From positions 2,790,001-2,854,000 of the forward strand of contig NZ_CP110136.1 in NCBI RefSeq assembly GCF_025979705.1: a stretch of DNA of 64,000 nt, given 5' to 3'. Source of the DNA: Hymenobacter sp. YIM 151858-1. GTDB lineage: Bacteria > Bacteroidota > Bacteroidia > Cytophagales > Hymenobacteraceae. Positions 52,685 through 59,455 of the stretch are shown here, piece by piece. The translations under genes and the position numbers were made by a program. Numbering within the stretch: the first letter of the stretch is position 1; each line of letters begins with the position of its first letter. Under the pieces are notes generated by a model. It saw nothing but the letters and a program-made list of their open reading frames with translations, searched no databases and had not been told where the DNA came from.

Positions 52685-52985
52685 GGTGGTAGCGCGCCGT
52701 AGCGCGGCAGTAGCGCGGACTTTGGCTACGCCGACCTACGGTTGTAGTCCGCATCCACAGATAGTAATTTCTGTTTCCTTACCTAGGGCGGCAGCGCAAT
52801 GTAGCGTGGGCTTTAGCCCGCGTGTGCCAGCACGAAATGGTCGGGGCGAAACCGCGCGGCACCAATCGCTCACGCAAACGCGGGCTAAAGCCCGCGCTAC
52901 ACCGCGCTACTTGCAACGATTGATTTTACTATCCGGGGACGCGGACTGCAAAGTCCGCGCTACTGCCGCGCTACTTCGCGGGTTG
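52685..52985. repeat. Composite inverted intergenic repeat upstream of tRNA-Arg
   Basis: Carries the same modules as 43723-43978 in another order: GTAGCGCGGACTTTGGCTAC with GCCGACCTACGG (52710-52742), ATAGTAATTTCTG (52761-52773), ACCTAGGG, TGTAGCGTGGGCTTTAGCCCGCG (partly, 52800-52822), inverted CGCGGGCTAAAGCCCGCGCTAC (52879-52901, partly) and CGCGGACTGCAAAGTCCGCG (52941-52960). No gene is seen in 52604-53023 except the tRNA promoter. Confidence 0.75.
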
Positions 52986-53014
52986 GGCACCTAGGGGTTT
53001 TCGGCTTATCTTTG
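52983..53014 (+). promoter_or_regulatory. tRNA-Arg promoter (TTG-N21-TATCTTTG)
   Basis: TTG at 52983-52985 and TATCTTTG at 53007-53014 (exact TAnnTTTG) with 21 bases between, and the tRNA starts 10 bases downstream. This is the best complete Bacteroidetes promoter in the window; an ACCTAGGG sits in the spacer. Confidence 0.7.
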
Positions 53015-53023
53015 CCCGTAACT

Positions 53024-53095
53024 GGCTGCGTAGTTCAACGGATAGAATAGGCGTTTCCTAAACGCTTGATATGGGTTCGATTCCCGTCGCGGCTA
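53024..53095 (+). tRNA. tRNA-Arg (anticodon CCU)
   Basis: A 72-nt cloverleaf can be drawn: acceptor GGCTGCG with CGCGGCT (two G-U pairs) and discriminator A; D stem GTTC/GAAT; anticodon stem GGCGT/ACGCT with loop TTCCTAA, anticodon CCT at 53057-53059; T arm ATGGG-TTCGATT-CCCGT. It reads AGG codons. CCA is not encoded. Its last 11 bases are included in a 34-bp inverted repeat with the following terminator. Confidence 0.95.
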
Positions 53096-53158
53096 CAAAC
53101 ACCAACGCCCCCGTTGCCGGCTTGCGGCAGCGGGGGCGTTGGTGTTTGTAGCCGCGAC
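53086..53158. terminator. 34-bp inverted repeat overlapping the tRNA 3' end
   Basis: Arms 53086-53119 and 53125-53158 pair with one G-U, loop GCTTG. The outer 11 bp include GTCGCGGCTAC, the 3' side of the tRNA acceptor. It serves as terminator for the tRNA and the convergent STAS-like gene (ends 53161). Confidence 0.75.
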
Positions 53159-53160
53159 GG

Positions 53161-53574
53161 CTAGCCCTGCCGCACCCAGTCCATGGCGGCGCTTTCCTCG
53201 ATAAAGGTGCGCAGGTCGTAGGGCAGGTTGGGGGCCAGCACGGCTTGTAGGCTGGGTTGCAAGGCCGGCGTGCTGTTCAGGCTGTGCTCGTAGGCGGGCG
53301 AGAGCAGGTAGGCCAGGCGCAGGCGCACGGGCGCGCAAGCAGCCGCCACCTGGGGCAGCCACGAGTGGGCAATCCAGTGGGCTTGCTCGGGCGAGGGCAC
53401 CGGGCGGCGGCGCACATCCACGAGCAGGCGGTGGGCGCCGTGGTGCTGGGCGGCCTGCAGCAGGGCCTCGTAGCCGGCCTCGATGGCGCCGGGCGCGAAC
53501 TGGCCCGTCCAGCGGGCTACCAGAATGTGCAGATCGGGGCGGTATTGGAGTTGAATGGCGGCGTTATCAATCAC
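53161..53574 (-). CDS. STAS/SpoIIAA-like small protein (paralogue 7 of 9)
   Basis: A 137-residue member of the divergent branch: LHILVARWTGQF, HRLLVDVRRRPV (in place of VLNDNR), AHWIAHSWLPQVA, VRLRLAYLLSPAYEH and FIEESAAMDWVRQ. A GTG start at 53574 is the only option that gives the family N-terminus, and a perfect TATATTTG element lies 4 bases before it, which would give a leaderless message. Convergent with tRNA-Arg. Confidence 0.7.
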   Translation of the reverse strand: MIDNAAIQLQYRPDLHILVARWTGQFAPGAIEAGYEALLQAAQHHGAHRLLVDVRRRPVPSPEQAHWIAHSWLPQVAAACAPVRLRLAYLLSPAYEHSLNSTPALQPSLQAVLAPNLPYDLRTFIEESAAMDWVRQG

Positions 53575-53578
53575 GGGG

Positions 53579-53586
53579 CAAATATA
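53579..53586 (-). promoter_or_regulatory. -7 element TATATTTG abutting a GTG start
   Basis: Minus-strand TATATTTG, exact match, separated from the GTG start codon by only CCCC. Confidence 0.55.
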
Positions 53587-53621
53587 GATGAGGTGCGCCC
53601 TGCTTCGGAAAGTGCTGGCAG

Positions 53622-53815
53622 CCTAGGTGCTGGGGCCGGGGCGGCCGTCGGGCACCTAGGGCTGGGCAGCTGTAGGTCGGCTGGCTCCCGCTCTCCCAGA
53701 GGATGTCGCGCATTAAGCGAGTGTGGGGCCGGGGGGCTAACGTCAGCAACGATTGTCAACCACCCCGCCCTTCGGGCACCCCTCCTCAGATGAGGAGGGG
53801 AGTTTGGTTATTCTT
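53622..53815. repeat. Intergenic repeat cluster
   Basis: The 315-base gap 53575-53889 has no gene. It carries two CCTAGG sites (53622, 53655), GGCTGGCTCCCGCTCTCC...GTGTGGGGCCGGGGGG (about 53,679-53,738), GTCAGCAACGATTG (53741-53754) and CACCCCTCCTCAGATGAGGAGG (partly, 53777-53800), modules shared with 26,940, 50,880-50,980 and 51,160-51,410. Confidence 0.6.
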
Positions 53816-53889
53816 GCGGCTACTTGGCTTCCGGCAAAAGCAACCATCCGGCGGGCTGGGGTGTTGCCGATGTTCGTAGTTACCCAACC

Positions 53890-54936
53890 ATGACAAAGAC
53901 CCTCGCGCAGCTGCCGGTTTCGATACTTGACCTGGCCGTGATTCTGGACGGCCACACCCCGGCCGATACCTTCCGCAATACCCTCGATTTGGCCCAGCAC
54001 GCCGAGCGGTGGGGCTACCGGCGCTTTTGGCTGGCCGAGCACCACAACATGGCCAGCATTGCCAGCTCGGCCACGGCCGTGCTTATCGGCTACGTGGCGG
54101 GCGGTACCTCGCGCATTCGGGTAGGGTCGGGGGGTATTATGCTGCCCAACCACGCGCCGCTGGTGGTGGCCGAGCAGTTTGGCACCCTGGCTACGCTGTA
54201 TCCCGGCCGCATCGACCTAGGGCTGGGCCGCGCGCCGGGCACCGATCAGCTTACGGCCATGGCCTTGCGCCGCGATTTGCAGGGCTCGGTGGAGGATTTC
54301 CCGCGCCACGTGCAGGAGCTGCTGCAGTACTTATCGGCCGACAACCGCACCAGCCGCGTGCGCGCCATCCCCGGCGAGGGCCTCGATGTGCCGGTGTGGC
54401 TGCTGGGCTCGAGCACGTACAGCGCGCAGCTGGCCGGCTTGCTGGGCTTGCCGTTTGCGTTTGCCAGCCACTTTGCCCCGGCGCAGCTGCAGGCGGCGCT
54501 GCACCTGTACCGCGAAAACTTCCGGCCCTCGGCGTACCTCACCGAGCCGTACGCGGCCGCCTGCGTCAACGTAATTGCGGCCGACACCGACGCCGAAGCC
54601 GAGCACCTCGCTACCTCGTTCTACCAATTGGCCCTGAACATTATCCGCGGCACCAGCCGCCCGCTGCAGCCGCCCGTGGCCAGCATGGCGGGCATTTGGT
54701 CGGATATGGAGCGCGAGGCCGTGGGGCAAATGATGGCGTATTCCTTTATCGGCGGCCCGGCTCAGGTGGAGCGGCAGCTGCAAACTTTCCTCGCCCAAAC
54801 CGGCATCGACGAGCTGCTGGCCGTGTCGCACATCTACGACCACTCGGCCCGGCTGCGCTCCTTTGCCCTGCTCAGCGGCCTGTGCCAACCCGCCGCGGTA
54901 GCCGAGCCGCCCCTAGGTGCTGCCCGGCAGGTATAG
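53890..54936 (+). CDS. LLM-class flavin-dependent oxidoreductase
   Basis: A 348-residue cytoplasmic luciferase-like monooxygenase fold (TIM barrel) using FMNH2 or reduced F420. Signature elements: [92 protein letters not shown] and [15 protein letters not shown]. This is the MsnO8-type group annotated in many bacteria; substrate unknown. ATG 53890 ([13 protein letters not shown]) is chosen by family comparison. Monocistronic. Confidence 0.92.
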   Translation: MTKTLAQLPVSILDLAVILDGHTPADTFRNTLDLAQHAERWGYRRFWLAEHHNMASIASSATAVLIGYVAGGTSRIRVGSGGIMLPNHAPLVVAEQFGTLATLYPGRIDLGLGRAPGTDQLTAMALRRDLQGSVEDFPRHVQELLQYLSADNRTSRVRAIPGEGLDVPVWLLGSSTYSAQLAGLLGLPFAFASHFAPAQLQAALHLYRENFRPSAYLTEPYAAACVNVIAADTDAEAEHLATSFYQLALNIIRGTSRPLQPPVASMAGIWSDMEREAVGQMMAYSFIGGPAQVERQLQTFLAQTGIDELLAVSHIYDHSARLRSFALLSGLCQPAAVAEPPLGAARQV

Positions 54937-55044
54937 CCAGGCCAAGCACCTAGGCGCTCGAGCTGGTTTGGTGGCTGCCGACCAACGCTGGGCAGCGATA
55001 GCACAAACGCCAACGGCCCGGGGCCGGCCGCTGTGCCCGCCCGC

Positions 55045-55452
55045 TTAGCTTCCGCAAATAGTGCGCAGCCACTGCTGGGCGGCGGGCAGGTTATCGAACA
55101 CGCGGGCCTCGAAGGCGCGGAGTTGGGCGTAAAATTCGCTGGCCGAGCCTTCGGCCAGCGAGGCGGGCGTGGTAATCATGGCAAAGTGCTTCAGGCCTGC
55201 GCCCGCGGCCATGGGTGCCCACTCGTTGATAACCCAATCCATGGAGTGGCCCCAGGGGCCGCGCACGTCGCGGGTGTCGTTGAGCACGCACGAAAAACCG
55301 GCTTTGGCGAGAGCAGCGGTATAGGCCTTGGCGCCCTCCTGGATGTTGCTAGCCGTGAGGTAGCCCTGCCAGCGCACATGAATCCAGCGGTTTTCCACAT
55401 CGGTATCGATGGACAGGTACACGTGGCCGAGCGACGACTTAAGTTCTGGCAT
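55045..55452 (-). CDS. STAS/SpoIIAA-like small protein (paralogue 8 of 9)
   Basis: A 135-residue member of the main branch: NRWIHVRWQGYLTASNIQEG, FSCVLNDTRDVRGPW, MDWVINEWAPMAAGAGLKHFAMITTP and EARVFDNLPAAQQWLRTI. It follows another family member (55528-55938) on the same strand with a 75-base gap, so the two may be co-transcribed. Confidence 0.75.
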   Translation of the reverse strand: MPELKSSLGHVYLSIDTDVENRWIHVRWQGYLTASNIQEGAKAYTAALAKAGFSCVLNDTRDVRGPWGHSMDWVINEWAPMAAGAGLKHFAMITTPASLAEGSASEFYAQLRAFEARVFDNLPAAQQWLRTICGS

Positions 55453-55527
55453 AAGGGATGAAAGCCTGAAAAACTACTTCTGTTGGGTGGGTTAACTGCT
55501 GAATAGATCGGCAACGGCGCAAGCGCC

Positions 55528-55938
55528 CTAGGTAGCGGCCTGGCCGCATGCCCAGGCACGGGCCTCGGCCGGGTCGCTAAAAGCACGTACTTCAAAAGGC
55601 ACCGTTTCGGTTGCGCCCTGGTACATATTGCCGATCAGCATGCGGTTGAGGGTTTCCTCCGACTCGAGGCGGGCGAAGCGCACCACGCCCAGTTCGGCCA
55701 TGGCGGGCAGCACCTCCTCGGCCACCCAGCGCAAATCAACGGGGCGCACGGCGCCCAGCAGCCGGTCGTTGGCAATCCAGCCGGTAACGTGGTGCTGCCG
55801 GGCCAGGGCCAGCGCGTCGAGTATCTGGCTCCGGAAATTGGCGCTGCTCACAAAACTCAGCCATTCCGTTTCCAGGGCGTTGATGCGCCCGTGGTGCAGG
55901 TGCAAAATCAGCGACGGGTACGATGCAATTGGGGGCAT
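55528..55938 (-). CDS. STAS/SpoIIAA-like small protein (paralogue 9 of 9)
   Basis: A 136-residue member closest to that at 13194-13619: LILHLHHGRINALETEWLSFV, VTGWIANDRLLGAVRPVDLRW, PAMAELGVVRFARLESEETLNRM, RAFSDPAEARAWA. It is divergent from the PAS/GAF histidine kinase (121 bp between starts), the third case of a family member next to a PAS sensor gene. The TAG stop lies inside CCTAGG (55527-55532). A TATTTTTG element lies 4 bases upstream of ATG. Confidence 0.73.
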   Translation of the reverse strand: MPPIASYPSLILHLHHGRINALETEWLSFVSSANFRSQILDALALARQHHVTGWIANDRLLGAVRPVDLRWVAEEVLPAMAELGVVRFARLESEETLNRMLIGNMYQGATETVPFEVRAFSDPAEARAWACGQAAT

Positions 55939-55942
55939 GGCG

Positions 55943-55950
55943 CAAAAATA
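55943..55950 (-). promoter_or_regulatory. -7 element TATTTTTG abutting an ATG
   Basis: Minus-strand TATTTTTG, exact TAnnTTTG, 4 bases before the ATG at 55938; implies a leaderless mRNA. Confidence 0.55.
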
Positions 55951-55990
55951 ACAGGACTACCAACGCGGCGCGGCGCGTGCGTGTTCCGGT

Positions 55991-55998
55991 TAGTTTTG
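55991..55998 (+). promoter_or_regulatory. -7 element TAGTTTTG of the PAS/GAF kinase
   Basis: Exact TAnnTTTG on the plus strand 61 bases before ATG 56060; with 55943-55950 it makes a back-to-back promoter pair. Confidence 0.55.
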
Positions 55999-56059
55999 CC
56001 AATTGTACGGCCAGTACCGCAGTTGTGCCGTATGCCCCTTTGCCCACCGCCCGCTTTCC

Positions 56060-58852
56060 ATGCTTTCTTCTCCTGCTTCGTTTCCGGCCGATGTATTTCC
56101 GCCAGCCGAGCTTTTGCACACCGTACTCGATGCGGTGCCCTACGCGCTGGTGCTTTACACCCCCGTGCCCGGTGCTGCGGTCCCGGTAGCCGATCTGGCG
56201 TTTGCCTACCTCAACCCGGCTGCGCAACGCTTGCTGGGCCTGCCGGCGCAGCCGGCCACCACCTACCGGCAGCAGTTTTCGGCCACCGCCGGCAGCGCTG
56301 CGTGGGCCGCCCACCAGCAGGCTTTGCTGGCCGAGGCTGGCACCCCGTACCCGCTGTGCTACCCCACCCCCACCGGCGCCGTGCAAGCCAGCGGCCAGCG
56401 GGTGGGCGCGGGCTTGCTTGTGCGCTTTGCCGACGCGGCCGCCCCGCAGCAACCCACCCCGCCCGACGAGCACCCCGAGCGGCAGGCCGATGAGCACAGC
56501 CGGCAGCTGCGCATCTTCGATACCATTCTGGAGGGGTTGCAGGAGTACGTGTACCTCTTCGATCTGGAAGGTCGGTTTCAGTACGTCAACAAACCCCTGC
56601 TCGACCTGTGGGGCCTGCGGCTGGAGCAGGCCGTGGGCAAAAACTTTTTCGACCTCGAATACCCCGCCGCCCTGGCCGGCGCGCTGCAAACCCAGATTCA
56701 GCAGGTAATCGACACGCGGCAAACCGTGGAGGGCGAAACGCCCTATACCAGCCCCACCGGCGACATTGGCTACTACGAGTACGCCTTTGTGCCGCTGCTC
56801 GCCCCCGATGGCACCGTGGAGGCCGTGGCCGGCCGCACGCAGCCCGTTACGGAGCGCCGCCGCGCCGAGGCCGCCCTGCGCATCAGCGAAACCAAGTACC
56901 GCACCATCATCGAGTCGATCGACGAAGGGTTTTGCATCATCGAGGTGCTGTTCGACGACGCGACCGACCAGCCCGTGGATTACCGGTTTGTGGAGATGAA
57001 CCCGGTTTTTGAAAAGCAAACCGGTATGCAGGGGGCCTTGGGCAAAACCATGCGGGAGCTGGTGCCGGGCATCGAGACGTTTTGGATAACAACCTACGGC
57101 CAGGTGGCCCGCACCGGGGCGCCCGTGCGCTTCGAGAGCCATGCCGAGTCGATGGGCCGCTGGTTCGACGCATACGCCTTCCGGATAGGCGAGCCGCAGC
57201 AGCGCCACGTGGCCATTCTGTTCAGCGATATTACCGAGCGCAAAGGCACCGAAGAAGCCTTGCGCAAAGGCGAAGAGCAGCAGGCTTTTCTGCTGCAGCT
57301 CAGCGACCGGCTCCGCCCCTTGGTTGATGCCGCCGAAATACAGTTTCAGGCGGCGTGTGCCCTAGGTCAGTACCTGGGTGCCAACCGCGTGGGGTATGCC
57401 GAGGTGCTGCCCGATGGCCAGACCGTTGTGGTAATGCGCAACTACACCAACGGCGTGCCGGGCATAGAGGGCCGCTACCACTTCGACGACTACGGCCCCG
57501 CGCTGCTGCAGGAGCTGCAGGCCGGCCGCACCGTGGTGCGCCCCGATATTGCCCACGACGCCAGCCTTACCCAAGCCGAAAAGCAGGCGCACGCCGCGCT
57601 GCAGCTCGGGGCCACCGTAAACCTGCCCCTGATGAAGGGCGGCGAGCTGGTGGCCGTGCTCTTTGTCCACTATCAGCAGGCCCACCAAAGCGACGGCGAC
57701 GAGCTGGCCCTGCTGACGGAAACGGCCGAACGCACCTGGGCGGCGGTAATCAGGGCCCGCACCGAAGACGCCCTGCGCCGTAGCGAGGAGCGCCTGCAAC
57801 GGGCCATATCCATCGAAACGGTGGGCGTGATGTTCTTCAACTTCGATGGCACCATTCACGACGCCAACGAGGCCTTTCAGCGCATGAGCGGCTACACGCA
57901 CCAGGATTTTGTGAGCGGCCGCGTACGCTGGGACGAGATTACCGCTCCGGAGTTTATGCCCGCCACGCGCAAAGCTGTGGAGCAGCTGCGCACGCTGGGC
58001 GAAAGCAGCCCCTACGAAAAGCAGTACCTGCGCCCCGACGGCACCCGCTGGTGGGGCCTGTTTGCGGGCAAGCGCCTCAGCGAAAACGAGTTCGTGAAGT
58101 TTGTGGTTGATATTACCGAAAGCAAGCAGGCCGAGCAGCAGCTGCACCTCATGAACGAGCAGCTGCAGCGCGTCAACGTCGATCTGGACAACTTTATTTA
58201 CACCGCCTCGCACGACCTCAAGGCCCCCATTGCCAACATCGAGGGCTTGCTGAACCTGATGCAGGACCACCTGCCGGCCCACCACGCGCTTACCCCGGAG
58301 CTGCAGCCCCTGCTGCAGATGATGCAAGACTCGGTGGCGCGGTTTCAGCGCACCATTGAGTACCTGAGCGACGTGGTGAAGCTGCAAAAGGAGCACGACC
58401 AGCCCACTACCGATGTGCCCCTGGGCCCCGTGATTGACGACGTGTGCCTTGATCTGGCGCCCCTGATTACCGAAAGCCAGGCCACGCTGGCGGTGGATGT
58501 GGCCGGCTGCCCGAGCATTTCGTTTTCGGCCAAAAACCTGCGCTCGGTGGTGTACAACCTGCTCAGCAACGCGCTCAAATACCGCCACCCCGAGCGCCCG
58601 CCGTGCATCCGCATCGCGTGCGAGCTGCAGGAGCGGTTTACGGTGCTGCACGTGCACGACAACGGCCTCGGCCTCGATGCCCAGCAGCAACAGGAGCTGT
58701 TTGGCATGTTCAGGCGCCTGCACCACCACGTGGCCGGCTCGGGGCTGGGCTTGTATATGGTGAAGCGCAGCGTCGAAAACGCCGGCGGCAAAGTGGCCGT
58801 GCACAGCCAACCGGGCGTGGGCTCTACGTTCTCGGTGTACTTTCGGCGCTGA
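56060..58852 (+). CDS. PAS/GAF sensor histidine kinase
   Basis: A 930-residue soluble histidine kinase. Domains: PAS (about 13-125), PAS (149-268, LFDLEGRFQYVNKPLL), PAS (271-394, ESIDEGFCIIEVLFDD), GAF (407-571, LGANRVGYAEVLPDG ... ATVNLPLMKGGELVAVLFVH), PAS (576-691, FNFDGTIHDANEAFQRMSGYT), HisKA with DNFIYTASHDLKAPIANI (His718), and HATPase_c (VVYNLLSNALKYRH, HVHDNGLGLD, VAGSGLGLYMVKRS). No membrane segment. ATG 56060 is chosen over an upstream TTG. The response-regulator gene starts 50 bases downstream: a two-component pair. Its HisKA motif is nearly the same as that of the kinase at 21391. Confidence 0.93.
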   Translation: MLSSPASFPADVFPPAELLHTVLDAVPYALVLYTPVPGAAVPVADLAFAYLNPAAQRLLGLPAQPATTYRQQFSATAGSAAWAAHQQALLAEAGTPYPLCYPTPTGAVQASGQRVGAGLLVRFADAAAPQQPTPPDEHPERQADEHSRQLRIFDTILEGLQEYVYLFDLEGRFQYVNKPLLDLWGLRLEQAVGKNFFDLEYPAALAGALQTQIQQVIDTRQTVEGETPYTSPTGDIGYYEYAFVPLLAPDGTVEAVAGRTQPVTERRRAEAALRISETKYRTIIESIDEGFCIIEVLFDDATDQPVDYRFVEMNPVFEKQTGMQGALGKTMRELVPGIETFWITTYGQVARTGAPVRFESHAESMGRWFDAYAFRIGEPQQRHVAILFSDITERKGTEEALRKGEEQQAFLLQLSDRLRPLVDAAEIQFQAACALGQYLGANRVGYAEVLPDGQTVVVMRNYTNGVPGIEGRYHFDDYGPALLQELQAGRTVVRPDIAHDASLTQAEKQAHAALQLGATVNLPLMKGGELVAVLFVHYQQAHQSDGDELALLTETAERTWAAVIRARTEDALRRSEERLQRAISIETVGVMFFNFDGTIHDANEAFQRMSGYTHQDFVSGRVRWDEITAPEFMPATRKAVEQLRTLGESSPYEKQYLRPDGTRWWGLFAGKRLSENEFVKFVVDITESKQAEQQLHLMNEQLQRVNVDLDNFIYTASHDLKAPIANIEGLLNLMQDHLPAHHALTPELQPLLQMMQDSVARFQRTIEYLSDVVKLQKEHDQPTTDVPLGPVIDDVCLDLAPLITESQATLAVDVAGCPSISFSAKNLRSVVYNLLSNALKYRHPERPPCIRIACELQERFTVLHVHDNGLGLDAQQQQELFGMFRRLHHHVAGSGLGLYMVKRSVENAGGKVAVHSQPGVGSTFSVYFRR

Positions 58853-58902
58853 GCCACGTATACTGCTCCGCCTGTGGGTGCTTTTTCCCTTACGAGTAGC
58901 TT

Positions 58903-59328
58903 ATGACACCTTTGCCGAGCGTGTTGTTGGTGGATGACGACACCACTACCAACTTCCTGAACCAAACGCTGCTTACTCGCCTGGGTGTAGCCGACCGCAT
59001 TTACGTGGCCCTGAACGGCGAACAAGCCCTTACGCGCGTGCAGGCGCACTGCGCCGTGCCCGACCCGGAGTGCCCGGCCCTGATTTTGCTCGACGTGAAC
59101 ATGCCCGGCATGAACGGCATTCAGTTTCTGGAAGCCTACCGCCAGCTGCCGGAAGTGCACCAGCAGGCCTCGGTGGTGGTAATGCTTACCACCTCGATGC
59201 ACCCGCGCGATGTGGAGCGCGTGCAGCAGCTGCACGTCGATGGTTTCGTGAGCAAACCCCTCACGGCCGACAAAGTACAGGAGCTGCTGCGCACCCACTT
59301 CCCCGAGCGCCTGAACACCGCCGGGTAA
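58903..59328 (+). CDS. Single-domain response regulator
   Basis: A 141-residue receiver-only protein (CheY/Rcp1-like). Acidic pocket DDD at 11-13, phospho-acceptor D64 (ILLDVNMPGMNG), T96 region (VVVMLTTSMHP) and K118 (FVSKPLT). No DNA-binding or other output domain, so it presumably acts by protein interaction. It lies 50 bases after the PAS/GAF kinase gene and is the likely partner. The convergent pgi gene shares the terminator at 59401-59432. Confidence 0.94.
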   Translation: MTPLPSVLLVDDDTTTNFLNQTLLTRLGVADRIYVALNGEQALTRVQAHCAVPDPECPALILLDVNMPGMNGIQFLEAYRQLPEVHQQASVVVMLTTSMHPRDVERVQQLHVDGFVSKPLTADKVQELLRTHFPERLNTAG

Positions 59329-59400
59329 GCTACTCCCCGCGGCCCCCTCTTCGCCAGCGCCTTCGGTAGCACCTAGGGCTGCGGCCAACGCAAAACCAAA

Positions 59401-59432
59401 AAAGCCGGCTGCTATGGCTAGCAGCCGGCTTT
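59401..59432. terminator. Bidirectional terminator between response regulator and pgi
   Basis: Perfect 14-bp arms (AAAGCCGGCTGCTA and complement; 59401-59414, 59419-59432), loop TGGC, A-rich before and T-rich after, suited to both directions. Confidence 0.85.
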
Positions 59433-59455
59433 TCGTTAGCGGTTAGGGCCTGGCT

